Below the pieces are notes generated by a model, which saw only the letters and a program-made list of their open reading frames with translations, was not told the origin of the DNA and made no database searches. This document shows, one piece after another, positions 1 through 8,584 of a stretch of DNA of 64,000 bases. The DNA is from Flavobacterium sp. (lineage in GTDB: Bacteria > Bacteroidota > Bacteroidia > Flavobacteriales > Flavobacteriaceae): the NCBI RefSeq assembly GCF_017985075.1, contig NZ_JAGNYF010000002.1:46988-110987 (forward strand), given 5' to 3'. Every line of letters begins with the position of its first letter. Position 1 is the stretch's first letter. Made by a program: the position numbers and the translations under genes.

Positions 1-1139
1 GAAAACCAATTGCTGAACAAGAAATTGGTTATGCTTTATTACAAGAAGTGGTAGCTTATGCAGAAACTTCTATGTCGAGACGAAAATATTTACTTCACTA
101 TTTCGGAGAAGAATTTGACGAGGTTAATGGCGAAGGAGCCGATATGGATGATAATGTTAGAAATCCAAAAGTTAAAACAGAAGCTCAAAATCAAATAGTT
201 ACATTGCTAAAAGTCATTAACGATACGAAACAGTTATTTAAATCTAAAGAAGTCATAATGGCTTTAGTAGGTAAAATTAATGCCATTATTAAAGCACAAA
301 AAATTGATACCTTAAAAACATTTGGAAGTGGTGCTAAGCATGACGAAAAATACTGGATGGCATTAATTCGTCAGGTTTTAGTGGCAGGATTAATTTCAAA
401 AGACATTGAAAGTTATGGTGTTTTAAAAGTAACACATGCCGGACAAGATTTTATTGAAAAACCATATTCATTTATGGTGGCAGAAGATCATGAGTTTAGT
501 GAAGAAGAAGACGAAAATATCATCGCAGCAGCAAAAGCAACAGGAACTGCCGATGCAGTATTAATGTCTATGCTAAAAGATTTACGTAAAAAAGAAGCCA
601 AAAAGCATAATGTGCCACCTTTTGTAGTGTTTCAAGACCCTTCTTTGGAAGATATGGCCCTTAAATATCCAATTACCATTGACGAGTTAAGCAACGTTCA
701 CGGTGTAGGAGAAGGTAAGGCAAAGAAATTCGGAAACCCGTTTATTGAATTGATTTCAAGATATGTAGATGAAAATGATATTATTCGTCCAGATGATTTA
801 GTAGTAAAATCTACAGGAGCCAATTCCATAAATAAATTATACATTATTCAAAATATCGATAGAAAATTAGCCTTAGATGATATCGCTTCAGCTAAAGGAT
901 TAAAATTTGACGATTTATTAAAAGAAATGGAACAAATTGTATTTTCTGGAACCAAATTAAATATTAAATATTGGATTGATGATATTTTAGATGAAGAGCA
1001 ACAAGAAGAAATTCATGAATATTTTATGGAATCCGAATCGGACAACATAGAAAATGCACTTAAAGAGTTTGATGGTGAATATGATACGGAAGAATTACGA
1101 TTAATGCGAATCAAATTTATAAGCGAAGTAGCGAATTAA
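1..1139 (+). CDS. recQ: ATP-dependent DNA helicase RecQ, C-terminal part (5' end outside window)
   Basis: C-terminal portion of a 3'-5' DNA helicase used in recombination and repair; the two ATPase lobes lie before the window. The frame is open from base 3, so the gene is cut by the window edge. The first 45 or so residues carry the RQC signature SRRKYLLHYFGEEF, then a winged-helix region, then an HRDC nucleic-acid-binding domain (fragment residues about 205-275, with PPFVVFQDPSLEDMA and NVHGVGEGKAKKFG), then about 100 further residues. The cysteines that hold zinc in most RQC domains are missing; the expected CxxC stretch reads DDNVRNP. The family call is firm. The loss of zinc ligands is seen directly, and its effect is unknown. 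Confidence 0.9.
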   Translation, partial: KPIAEQEIGYALLQEVVAYAETSMSRRKYLLHYFGEEFDEVNGEGADMDDNVRNPKVKTEAQNQIVTLLKVINDTKQLFKSKEVIMALVGKINAIIKAQKIDTLKTFGSGAKHDEKYWMALIRQVLVAGLISKDIESYGVLKVTHAGQDFIEKPYSFMVAEDHEFSEEEDENIIAAAKATGTADAVLMSMLKDLRKKEAKKHNVPPFVVFQDPSLEDMALKYPITIDELSNVHGVGEGKAKKFGNPFIELISRYVDENDIIRPDDLVVKSTGANSINKLYIIQNIDRKLALDDIASAKGLKFDDLLKEMEQIVFSGTKLNIKYWIDDILDEEQQEEIHEYFMESESDNIENALKEFDGEYDTEELRLMRIKFISEVAN

Positions 1140-1144
1140 AAATG

Positions 1145-1222
1145 TAGTCAAAAGTCGAAGTTCGAAAGTCATAAAGTAACTTATAGATTTACTTTCGACT
1201 TTCGAACTTCGACTTTAGACTA
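1145..1222. repeat. Long inverted repeat between recQ and the 1215 gene
   Basis: Two near-identical arms of about 34 bases (1145-1179 and 1189-1222) face each other around a 9-base loop; both contain AGTCGAAGTTCGAAAGTC. The right arm runs over the stop codon of the convergent minus-strand gene at 1215. It could act as a bidirectional terminator, but arms this long look more like a dispersed palindromic element. Confidence 0.75.
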
Positions 1223-1451
1223 AATAAACTTCACCTCGATGTGGTCGTAAAGCATCTCTAAAAATAATCATATCGGCTTCTTCTACAACTAAATAGGCAA
1301 TAGCGTACATTTCGTTTAATATTTCAAAGCCAGTAATTTTTAATATGTAATTTTCTTTATCTAAAAATTCTTTCAGATGAATTTCGTGATGCTCCGCAGT
1401 TTTAGCAGCAGCTTGTCCACGAAAATCCCAAATTAGTTTTATTTGTCTCAT
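1215..1451 (-). CDS. Conserved small protein of unknown function (78 aa)
   Basis: A 78-residue soluble protein, starting MRQIKLIWDFRGQAA, with no signal peptide or membrane segment. It is mixed alpha/beta in character, with a His/Glu-rich stretch near residues 20-27. I do not recognise a named family. It resembles small conserved proteins of Flavobacteriaceae, but no function can be given. It is convergent with recQ and its stop codon lies inside the inverted repeat at 1145-1222. A complete start, plausible composition and isolated placement support a real gene. Confidence 0.6.
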   Translation of the reverse strand: MRQIKLIWDFRGQAAAKTAEHHEIHLKEFLDKENYILKITGFEILNEMYAIAYLVVEEADMIIFRDALRPHRGEVYLV

Positions 1452-1514
1452 TTAGCAAAGTTACAAATCATTTTAGCGCTTTTCAAATAGATTTCTATTC
1501 CTTAATAAAATTCG

Positions 1515-1522
1515 TACTTTTG
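1515..1522 (+). promoter_or_regulatory. Bacteroidetes -7 element for the FAD dehydrogenase gene
   Basis: TACTTTTG matches TAnnTTTG and lies 24 bases before the ATG at 1547. No clear -33 TTG is seen at the usual distance. Confidence 0.55.
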
Positions 1523-1546
1523 CCTTATAATTTAAGTTTAAAATAA

Positions 1547-3109
1547 ATGCCTCGCGAACTACTTATTCAAGTTTCTCCAGAAATGGCGAATAACGAACAA
1601 ATGTTATATCAATATGTTTCTAAATTGGTACATACTTCTGTATCCGATTTACAAAAAATTGTGATACTTAAACGTTCAATTGATGCGCGTCAAAAAGCCA
1701 TAAAATTTAATTTAAAACTAAATATTTATTTTAAAGATGAGGTGTTTACTGAATCTAAAATAGAATTACCAAATTATCCTAATGTCACTAATAAACAAGA
1801 AGTTATAGTTGTTGGTGCAGGTCCTGCTGGATTATTTGCTGCTTTGCAATTAATCGAATTAGGTTTAAAACCAATAGTTTTAGAACGCGGAAAAGAGGTT
1901 CGAGGCAGACGTAGAGATTTAAAAGCAATAAATGTTGATGGAATTGTAAACGCGGATTCTAATTATTGTTTTGGAGAAGGCGGAGCAGGAACGTATTCTG
2001 ACGGAAAATTATACACACGTTCCAAAAAACGCGGTGATGTAGATAGAATTTTACAATTATTAGTAGCTTTTGGTGCAACCGAAGAAATTTTAGTTGAAGC
2101 ACATCCACACATCGGAACCAATAAATTACCTCAAATTATTCAAGATATTCGAGAGAAAATTATCGAATGTGGCGGACAAGTTTTGTTTGAAACACGAGTT
2201 ACAGATATTTTAGTTAAAAATAATGAAGTAGACGGAATTGTAACGCAAAACGGAGAAACGATTTATGCTAAAAAAATCATTTTAGCAACAGGACATTCGG
2301 CACGTGATATTTTTGAATTGCTTCATAAAAAAGATATTTTCATTGAAGCAAAACCGTTCGCATTAGGTGTTCGAGCGGAACATCCGCAAGAGTTAATTGA
2401 TAAAATTCAATATTCTTGTGATTTCCGTGGCGAGTTTTTACCGCCTTCACCTTATTCTATTGTAAGACAAGTAAATGGACGTGGAATGTACTCGTTTTGT
2501 ATGTGCCCGGGGGGCGTTATTGCGCCTTGTGCCACTGCTGAAGGTGAAGTAGTTACAAATGGTTGGAGCCCAAGTAAAAGAGATCAAGCAACAGCCAATT
2601 CGGGTATTGTAGTAGAGTTACGTTTAGAAGATTTTAAACCTTTTGAAAAATTTGGCCCTTTAGCAGGAATGGAATTTCAAAAAGCTATTGAACAAAAAGC
2701 TTGGCAATTGGCTGGAAAAACACAAAAAGTTCCCGCACAAAGAATGATTGATTTTACACAAACAAAAGTTTCGGCAGCTATCCCAAAAACATCTTATGTT
2801 CCGGGAACAACCTCTGTAGAATTAGGCGAAGTTTTTCCGACGTTTTTAACACAAACGCTTCGTGAAGGTTTTTCTGCATTTGGAAAATCTATGAAAGGTT
2901 ATTTAACAAATGATGCCATTTTACACGCACCAGAAAGCAGAACATCCTCACCAGTTCGAATCCCAAGGGATAACTTTACATTAGAACACGTTCAAATTAA
3001 AGGATTATATCCTTGCGGAGAAGGCGCGGGTTACGCAGGTGGAATTATTTCTGCTGCTATTGATGGCGAAAAATGTGCATTGAAAATTGCAGAGGCATTA
3101 AGTAATTAA
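1547..3109 (+). CDS. FAD-dependent dehydrogenase (COG2509-type oxidoreductase)
   Basis: A 520-residue flavoprotein of the uncharacterised FAD-dependent dehydrogenase family. An N-terminal region of about 80 residues is followed by a Rossmann dinucleotide-binding motif VVGAGPAGLFAALQL (about 86-100) with the acidic ribose-binding end VLERGKEVRGRR. The family-typical FGEGGAGTYSDGKLYTR follows near 142-158. The C-terminus has the FAD-closing motif CGEGAGYAGGIISAAIDG. It is cytosolic with no signal peptide. The substrate is not known for the family, so only oxidoreductase can be claimed. It stands alone with its own promoter; the next gene follows after 58 bases that hold a dispersed repeat. Confidence 0.88.
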   Translation: MPRELLIQVSPEMANNEQMLYQYVSKLVHTSVSDLQKIVILKRSIDARQKAIKFNLKLNIYFKDEVFTESKIELPNYPNVTNKQEVIVVGAGPAGLFAALQLIELGLKPIVLERGKEVRGRRRDLKAINVDGIVNADSNYCFGEGGAGTYSDGKLYTRSKKRGDVDRILQLLVAFGATEEILVEAHPHIGTNKLPQIIQDIREKIIECGGQVLFETRVTDILVKNNEVDGIVTQNGETIYAKKIILATGHSARDIFELLHKKDIFIEAKPFALGVRAEHPQELIDKIQYSCDFRGEFLPPSPYSIVRQVNGRGMYSFCMCPGGVIAPCATAEGEVVTNGWSPSKRDQATANSGIVVELRLEDFKPFEKFGPLAGMEFQKAIEQKAWQLAGKTQKVPAQRMIDFTQTKVSAAIPKTSYVPGTTSVELGEVFPTFLTQTLREGFSAFGKSMKGYLTNDAILHAPESRTSSPVRIPRDNFTLEHVQIKGLYPCGEGAGYAGGIISAAIDGEKCALKIAEALSN

Positions 3110-3152
3110 AATAAACTTTGCGAAACTTGCGAAAACCTTAGCGTCTTTGCGG
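3110..3152. repeat. Short dispersed intergenic repeat (TTTGCG type)
   Basis: A segment made of related phrases (ACTTTGCGAAACTTGCG, then CCTTAGCGTCTTTGCGG), between the FAD dehydrogenase and an acetyltransferase. Such wording is common in intergenic DNA of flavobacterial genomes (from memory). No second copy is seen in this window. Confidence 0.4.
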
Positions 3153-3167
3153 TAAAAAAAAAACTCT

Positions 3168-3692
3168 ATGACATTAAAAGGACAAAATATTCATTTACGA
3201 GCTCTCGAACCCGAAGATTTAGATTTTCTATACGAAATAGAAAACAACGAATCGATTTGGGAAGTGAGCAATACGCAAACACCCTACAGTAAATGGGTGT
3301 TGAAAAACTATTTAGAAAACGCACATTTGGATATTTATGAAGCAAAACAATTGCGATTGGTAATTGTGCTTTCAGAAACCAATGAAACAGTTGGATGCAT
3401 AGATTTATTTGATTTTGATGCGAAAAATAGTCGTGCTGGAATTGGTATAATAATTTCTGAAAACTATAGAAATCAAGGTATTGGAAAAGAAACCTTGCAA
3501 TTGATTTCCAATTATGCTTTCACATATTTAAATTTACATCAATTATTTGCAAATATTACTGTAAATAATGAAGCCAGTTTGTTGCTTTTTAGTAATTTTG
3601 GGTTTCAAAAAATAGGCATTAAAAAAGACTGGATCAATATAAAAGGTGCTTTTGTAGATGAAGCGCTTTTTCAATTCATAAACGTAAAATAA
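3168..3692 (+). CDS. GNAT-family N-acetyltransferase (RimJ/RimL-like)
   Basis: A 174-residue protein with the whole GNAT fold. The N-terminus LRALEPEDLDFLYEIENN is typical of RimJ/RimL and SpeG-like enzymes. The acetyl-CoA pyrophosphate loop is seen in NYRNQGIGKETL (about 100-111), followed by the FANITVNNEASLLLFSNFGF segment that ends the fold. It should transfer acetyl from acetyl-CoA to an amine, either a protein N-terminus or a small molecule; the acceptor cannot be read from sequence. Its stop lies six bases before the mltG start in the same frame, so the two are probably cotranscribed. Confidence 0.82.
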   Translation: MTLKGQNIHLRALEPEDLDFLYEIENNESIWEVSNTQTPYSKWVLKNYLENAHLDIYEAKQLRLVIVLSETNETVGCIDLFDFDAKNSRAGIGIIISENYRNQGIGKETLQLISNYAFTYLNLHQLFANITVNNEASLLLFSNFGFQKIGIKKDWINIKGAFVDEALFQFINVK

Positions 3693-3698
3693 AAAATT

Positions 3699-4739
3699 TT
3701 GGAAGCGAAAAAATTATTTTTAAGAATTATAAGTATAGGAGCGGCTCTTATAATTATTAGTGGTGGATATGTAATAAATAAAGCCTTTACAGGTAACACA
3801 AAATTTGAACAAGAGGAAGTTTTTGTATATGTTCCAACTGATTCAAAATACGAAGATGTAAAGAAAATATTAGCGCCTTATATTGAAAATCAATCCAAAA
3901 TTGATTGGGTCGCTTCAAAAAGAGATTATGATTCAAATGTAAAATCAGGAAAATTTTTACTTAAAAAAGGAATGAGCAGTTTCAGTATTGTTCGTGCCTT
4001 ACGATTAAATACTCCTGTGAAATTAGCTTTCAATAATCAAGAAAAAGTTCAAGATTTATTTGTGAGAATTGCCTCTCAAATTGAACCAGATATTACAAAA
4101 TTGAATGAAATTTTCACAAATGATACTTTTCTACAAGAAAACGGTTTAAATAAAGATAATGTAATGTCGTTTTTTATTCCGAATAGCTACGAATTTTATT
4201 GGAACATTTCACCTGAAGAATTTGCAGAGAAACTTACAAAAGAATATAAAAGATTTTGGAATGATGGCAGATTAGCGAAAGCCAAAGCCTTAAATTTAAC
4301 TCCAGCTCAAGTGTATACTTTAGCTTCAATAGTTCACAAAGAAACTGCAAAAGCAGATGAAAGACCAAAAGTAGCAGGTGTATATTTAAATCGACTTAAC
4401 AGAAATATGCCATTACAAGCCGATCCAACCGTAATTTTTGCTTTAAAACAAAAATCAAATGATTGGAATTTAGTAGTAAAACGCGTAATGCATAATGATT
4501 TAATTGTAAATTCGCCTTACAATACATATAAAAACACGGGTTTGCCACCAGGCCCTATTTTTATGCCAGATGTTTCGGCAATTGATGCGGTTTTAAATCC
4601 AGAAAAACACAACTACTTATATTTTTGTGCCAGTGTGGAAAAATTTGGATATCACGAATTTGCAACAGATTATAATGCGCATTTAAAAGTGGCCGCAAAA
4701 TATGCAGACTGGGTAAAAAAGCAGAATTATAAAAGATAA
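3699..4739 (+). CDS. mltG: Endolytic murein transglycosylase MltG
   Basis: A 346-residue inner-membrane enzyme that cleaves nascent glycan strands and is thought to set their length. A single membrane anchor lies near residues 8-27. The LysM-like part and the YceG catalytic domain follow, with TLASIVHKETAKADERPKVA and the later LQADPTVIFAL; E215 of HKET is the conserved glutamate. The start is a TTG. The upstream stop codon of the acetyltransferase is in the same frame only six bases away, and no ATG or GTG lies between, while the anchor must be included. A hairpin terminator follows at 4757. Confidence 0.9.
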   Translation: MEAKKLFLRIISIGAALIIISGGYVINKAFTGNTKFEQEEVFVYVPTDSKYEDVKKILAPYIENQSKIDWVASKRDYDSNVKSGKFLLKKGMSSFSIVRALRLNTPVKLAFNNQEKVQDLFVRIASQIEPDITKLNEIFTNDTFLQENGLNKDNVMSFFIPNSYEFYWNISPEEFAEKLTKEYKRFWNDGRLAKAKALNLTPAQVYTLASIVHKETAKADERPKVAGVYLNRLNRNMPLQADPTVIFALKQKSNDWNLVVKRVMHNDLIVNSPYNTYKNTGLPPGPIFMPDVSAIDAVLNPEKHNYLYFCASVEKFGYHEFATDYNAHLKVAAKYADWVKKQNYKR

Positions 4740-4756
4740 TTTTTAGTGTAAATTAG

Positions 4757-4793
4757 AAAAAGGTGTAGAATGTACAATTTTACACCTTTTTTT
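4757..4793 (+). terminator. Rho-independent terminator after mltG
   Basis: Stem AAAAGGTGTA/TACACCTTTT around a 14-base loop, followed by a T-run. Confidence 0.8.
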
Positions 4794-4839
4794 ATTTTCC
4801 TTACTTTCTTTTTTTATCTTTATCAAAACTATAATTTAT

Positions 4840-6279
4840 ATGGAAAATAAAACTGAATTTAAAAAAGAATTGGGATTGTTAAATGCAACAAGTTTAGTTG
4901 CAGGTTCAATGATAGGTTCTGGAATATTTATTGTAACCTCAATAATGGCAAGAGATATTGGTGGTGCAGGTTGGATTTTATTAGCTTGGATATTAACTGG
5001 ATTTTTAACGCTTGCCGCAGCATTAAGTTATGGCGAATTAGCAGGTATGATGCCAAAAGCCGGAGGACAGTATGTTTATATTCAGCGTGCGTATGGCAAA
5101 ATGATGTCTTTTTTATATGGTTGGACTGTTTTTACAGTGGTTCAAACTGGAGTAATTGCAGCAGTCGCAGTTGCTTTTGCTAAATATACCGCTATTTTCT
5201 TCCCTATTCTAAGTGATACATTGCTTGAAATTGGTACTTATAAAATTCAATATCAACAATTGTTAGCTATTTTGAGTATTGTTGTGCTAACAATAATTAA
5301 TAATCAAGGTGTAAAAAGCGGTAAAAATCTACAATTTGTTTTTACGGCGGCTAAATTGTTTGCTTTATTTGCTTTAATTGTATTTGGTTTATATGTTGGT
5401 TTACAATCTGATACATTAGCCAATAATTTTACTGATATGTGGTCGGCTACAAAAACAACTGTTGTTGATGGCGAAATTACTACAGAAGTTTTGACTGGCT
5501 TTGCAATTATTGGAATGTTGGGTTTCACTATGATTAATTCGTTGTTTTCTTCTGACGCTTGGAACAATATTACGTTTATTGCTGGAGAAATTAAAGAGCC
5601 ACAGAAAAACATCCCAAAGAGTTTGTTTTTAGGGACATTAATTGTCACAATTGTTTATTTACTTGCCAATTTAGCTTATTTTTCATTATTACCATTAAAT
5701 GGAAATCCATTAGCCGATGACTTTTTAGGACAAGGTATTAAATATGCGAATGAAGATAGGTTAGGAGCGAGTGCGGCTTCTGTTATATTCGGAAATGCTG
5801 GCGTTTTTATAATGGCAGGTTTAATTATGATTTCTACTTTTGGTTGTAATTCGGGTTTAATATTAGCTGGCGGACGCTTATTTTATGCGATGAGTAAAGA
5901 CGGTTTGTTTTTTAAAAGCGCTGGAGAATTAAATAAAAATCAAGTGCCAGAAAAAGCACTTTGGATGCAATGTATTTGGGCATCGCTATTATGTTTGTCA
6001 GGAAAATATGGCGATTTATTGACGTATGCTACTTTTGCCAACTTATTATTTTATGTTTTAACTATTTATGGAATTTTTATTCTTCGCAAAAAAGAACCAG
6101 ATACACCAAGACCTTATAAAGCTTTTGGATATCCGTTCGTGCCTATTTTATATATAATACTGATTTCAATTATTAGTATTATATTATTAATTTACGATAC
6201 TAAAAACACAGGACTAGGTTTGTTTATAGTGCTATTAGGGATACCAATTTATTATCTCACACAAAAGAAACAAGAATAA
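4840..6279 (+). CDS. APC-family amino acid permease
   Basis: A 479-residue polytopic inner-membrane transporter with about 12-13 hydrophobic segments. The first helix carries the APC signature GSMIGSGIFIV, where the unwound glycines bind the substrate's carboxylate and amino groups. A second family segment is LAALSYGELAGMMPKAGGQY. It should import amino acids with protons or exchange them; which amino acid cannot be read. It stands alone between two terminators, so it is probably a single-gene unit. Confidence 0.87.
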   Translation: MENKTEFKKELGLLNATSLVAGSMIGSGIFIVTSIMARDIGGAGWILLAWILTGFLTLAAALSYGELAGMMPKAGGQYVYIQRAYGKMMSFLYGWTVFTVVQTGVIAAVAVAFAKYTAIFFPILSDTLLEIGTYKIQYQQLLAILSIVVLTIINNQGVKSGKNLQFVFTAAKLFALFALIVFGLYVGLQSDTLANNFTDMWSATKTTVVDGEITTEVLTGFAIIGMLGFTMINSLFSSDAWNNITFIAGEIKEPQKNIPKSLFLGTLIVTIVYLLANLAYFSLLPLNGNPLADDFLGQGIKYANEDRLGASAASVIFGNAGVFIMAGLIMISTFGCNSGLILAGGRLFYAMSKDGLFFKSAGELNKNQVPEKALWMQCIWASLLCLSGKYGDLLTYATFANLLFYVLTIYGIFILRKKEPDTPRPYKAFGYPFVPILYIILISIISIILLIYDTKNTGLGLFIVLLGIPIYYLTQKKQE

Positions 6280-6281
6280 TT

Positions 6282-6319
6282 AAAAAGACCCAACTTATCA
6301 AAATAGGTTGGGTCTTTTT
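6282..6319. terminator. Bidirectional terminator between the permease and the 6329 gene
   Basis: Perfect 13-bp stem AAAAAGACCCAAC/GTTGGGTCTTTTT. A- and T-runs on both sides allow use from both strands of this convergent pair. Confidence 0.85.
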
Positions 6320-6328
6320 AAATTAAAA

Positions 6329-6733
6329 TTAATTTCTAGCTAATGCATTTGAAATAGGTAATTTTAATTTTGGTTCCATATAAATTTCAGTAATTCCGTT
6401 TTTCCACTCTACTTTTTCGTAATAAAAATCAATTGAAGTTAAAGTGTCTTTTACGGTAATTATACAATTTCCAGTAACGTTTACTTCGCTTCCTTCAATA
6501 GTATAGTTGAAATTGCTTTTTAATTTATCTTCAATAAATAAATTAAGAATTTTTTCAGCAATTTCTTTCCTAATGTTCATTTTAGCATTAAAAGTACTCA
6601 CAATAATTGTACCTTCATTAGATGTTGAAATTACTTCAATACTGTTTTGACCGTAGCTATACGTTTCAACTAAATTTCCTTGTGCAAACATTACTTTACA
6701 AAGTAATAAGATGCTAATTGTAAAACATTTCAT
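6329..6733 (-). CDS. Putative secreted protein of unknown function (134 aa)
   Basis: A 134-residue protein. Its N-terminus MKCFTISILLLCKVMFAQGN looks like a signal peptide cleaved after AQ, so it is probably periplasmic or outer-membrane-associated. The mature part is rich in beta-type residues and has no recognisable motif. It lacks a sorting domain and a lipobox (the Cys residues lie in the hydrophobic core of the leader). No family is recognised. It is convergent with the permease and separated from GAPDH by 234 bases with a terminator, so it is likely a single-gene unit. Confidence 0.6.
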   Translation of the reverse strand: MKCFTISILLLCKVMFAQGNLVETYSYGQNSIEVISTSNEGTIIVSTFNAKMNIRKEIAEKILNLFIEDKLKSNFNYTIEGSEVNVTGNCIITVKDTLTSIDFYYEKVEWKNGITEIYMEPKLKLPISNALARN

Positions 6734-6912
6734 AATACATTAGATTTAGTGGTTACTTTATTATAATATAAAATTACGCCTAAAAGATGTATGAAATTTA
6801 GTTTTAGTTAAAAAAATCACAACAATTTAATGTATATATGTTAATTTTAACTAAATTGTTTTTAAATTGTTAAATATATGTGTTTTTTGTTGTGAATATA
6901 CTTTTTTTGATA

Positions 6913-6947
6913 TTAAAAAAAATGCCTTTTCTACTAGAAAAGGCATT
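6913..6947 (-). terminator. Rho-independent terminator after GAPDH
   Basis: On the minus strand, stem AATGCCTTTTCT/AGAAAAGGCATT is followed by eight T residues. Confidence 0.85.
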
Positions 6948-6967
6948 AAATAATAAATAATTAAGCA

Positions 6968-8416
6968 TTAATAATACATATAGCGTCTTACTTTGGCAAT
7001 ATATTTCGCCAATCGTATTACTTGGTGACTATATCCATATTCGTTATCGTACCATATATATAGTACAATATTTTTTCCATCTCCAGAAACTATTGTCGCA
7101 TTACTGTCATAAATAGAAGGTTGAGCCGTTCCAACAATATCTGAAGAAACCAATTCGTTGCTTACCGAATATTTAATTTGCTCTACTAAGTTACCTTCTA
7201 AAGCATAGGTTTTCATAATATTGTTTAATTCTTCTACGGAAGTAGCTCTTCCAACCTCTAAATTTAAAACTACTAAAGAACCATTTGGTACCGGAACACG
7301 AATTGCATTCGATGTTAGTTTTCCTGCTAAACTTGGTAATGCTTTAGCTACGGCACTTCCTGCGCCGGTTTCTGTAATTACCATATTTAAACCCGCAGCT
7401 CTTCCACGACGGTATTTTTTGTGCATATTATCAACCAAATTTTGGTCGTTTGTATACGCGTGAATGGTTTCTAAATGTCCTTTTACAACACCCAACGTTT
7501 CTTCAACAACGGCTAAAATTGGTGTAATAGCGTTTGTTGTACAAGAAGCGGCAGAATAAATGGCTACTTCATCTGGATTGTAATCTTCGTGATTTACACC
7601 ATAAACAATATTTGGCACACCTTTTCCTGGAGCGGTTAATAACACTTTATCTGCGCCTTTAGAAGTCAAGTGTCTGGCTAACGCTTCTTCTGTTGTAAAA
7701 GCGCCAGTATTATCAATTACTAAAGCATCATTAATTCCGTATGTGGTATAATCAATTTCTTCTGGAGAATTAGCTGTAATAATATGTACAGTTGTTCCGT
7801 TAATAATTAAGGCATTATTTTCTGGATCTGCAGAAACCGAACCTTCAAAATCTCCGTGAACCGAATCATATCGTAATAATGATGCTCTTTTTTCTAATAA
7901 AACAGCATCATTTTTATCGCGAGTTACAATCGCACGTAAACGTAATTGTTGCCCTTTTCCAATTTTGCTCATCATTTCACGAGCTAATAAACGACCAATA
8001 CGACCAAAACCATATAAAACAACATCTTTAGGTACAATTTCAGAAGTATCTTTTGCGTATTTTAATTTATCAATTACAAATGCTTTAGCGTCATTATATT
8101 TGTCATCTTCCAAATGATATTCATAGGTTAATTTTCCAATATCTATTCGAGATGGTGGTAAATCTAAATTTTCAATGGCTCTTGCAATTTCTACAGTATC
8201 AAAAATATTGATTGGTTTTTCAACAAAAGCAACTGCATATTCGTGTAAGTTGATAATGTCAGAAACATTTCTGTCAATTAATTGATTTCTAAATAATACC
8301 AATTCAATAGATTTGTCAAACCATAAATCGCTTATAATTTTTACAAATTCTACACATGCTTTTCTTCTGTCTGCCTGAAAAGCTATTTCTTTTTCGTAAA
8401 TGGTGTTGTTGTTCAT
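6968..8416 (-). CDS. gap: Glyceraldehyde-3-phosphate dehydrogenase, N-terminally extended form
   Basis: A 482-residue enzyme that oxidises glyceraldehyde 3-phosphate with NAD(P) and phosphate. The usual fold begins near residue 130 with VVLYGFGRIGRLLAREMM, and the catalytic cysteine is C292 in SAASCTTNAITP. About 130 extra residues precede the Rossmann domain, a length typical of one of the GAPDH types in Bacteroidetes and longer than the usual 330-340 aa protein. The start is set at MNNNTIYEKEIAFQADRR. An in-frame Met 16 codons upstream is rejected because it lies at the -7 promoter element (8447-8454). It is monocistronic, with a terminator downstream. Confidence 0.93.
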   Translation of the reverse strand: MNNNTIYEKEIAFQADRRKACVEFVKIISDLWFDKSIELVLFRNQLIDRNVSDIINLHEYAVAFVEKPINIFDTVEIARAIENLDLPPSRIDIGKLTYEYHLEDDKYNDAKAFVIDKLKYAKDTSEIVPKDVVLYGFGRIGRLLAREMMSKIGKGQQLRLRAIVTRDKNDAVLLEKRASLLRYDSVHGDFEGSVSADPENNALIINGTTVHIITANSPEEIDYTTYGINDALVIDNTGAFTTEEALARHLTSKGADKVLLTAPGKGVPNIVYGVNHEDYNPDEVAIYSAASCTTNAITPILAVVEETLGVVKGHLETIHAYTNDQNLVDNMHKKYRRGRAAGLNMVITETGAGSAVAKALPSLAGKLTSNAIRVPVPNGSLVVLNLEVGRATSVEELNNIMKTYALEGNLVEQIKYSVSNELVSSDIVGTAQPSIYDSNATIVSGDGKNIVLYIWYDNEYGYSHQVIRLAKYIAKVRRYMYY

Positions 8417-8446
8417 GAAAATATAGATTGTGTTACTAATTTCATG

Positions 8447-8454
8447 CAAAAGTA
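8447..8454 (-). promoter_or_regulatory. -7 element for GAPDH
   Basis: TACTTTTG on the minus strand, 30 bases before the chosen ATG. It overlaps the longer alternative reading frame and so argues for the shorter start. Confidence 0.6.
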
Positions 8455-8521
8455 TAGATTTCAATCGTTTTCGTAAAGTTTTTTACGATTTTTTTTTCGT
8501 ATTATTTTTTAGAAAAAAAGC

Positions 8522-8557
8522 AAAAAAAATTCGCAAAATAAATATTACTTTGCGAAT
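8522..8557 (-). terminator. Rho-independent terminator after degP
   Basis: On the minus strand, stem ATTCGCAAA/TTTGCGAAT is followed by a run of eight T residues. Confidence 0.8.
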
Positions 8558-8584
8558 CTAATTTATAAACATTCAAATTTTTAT

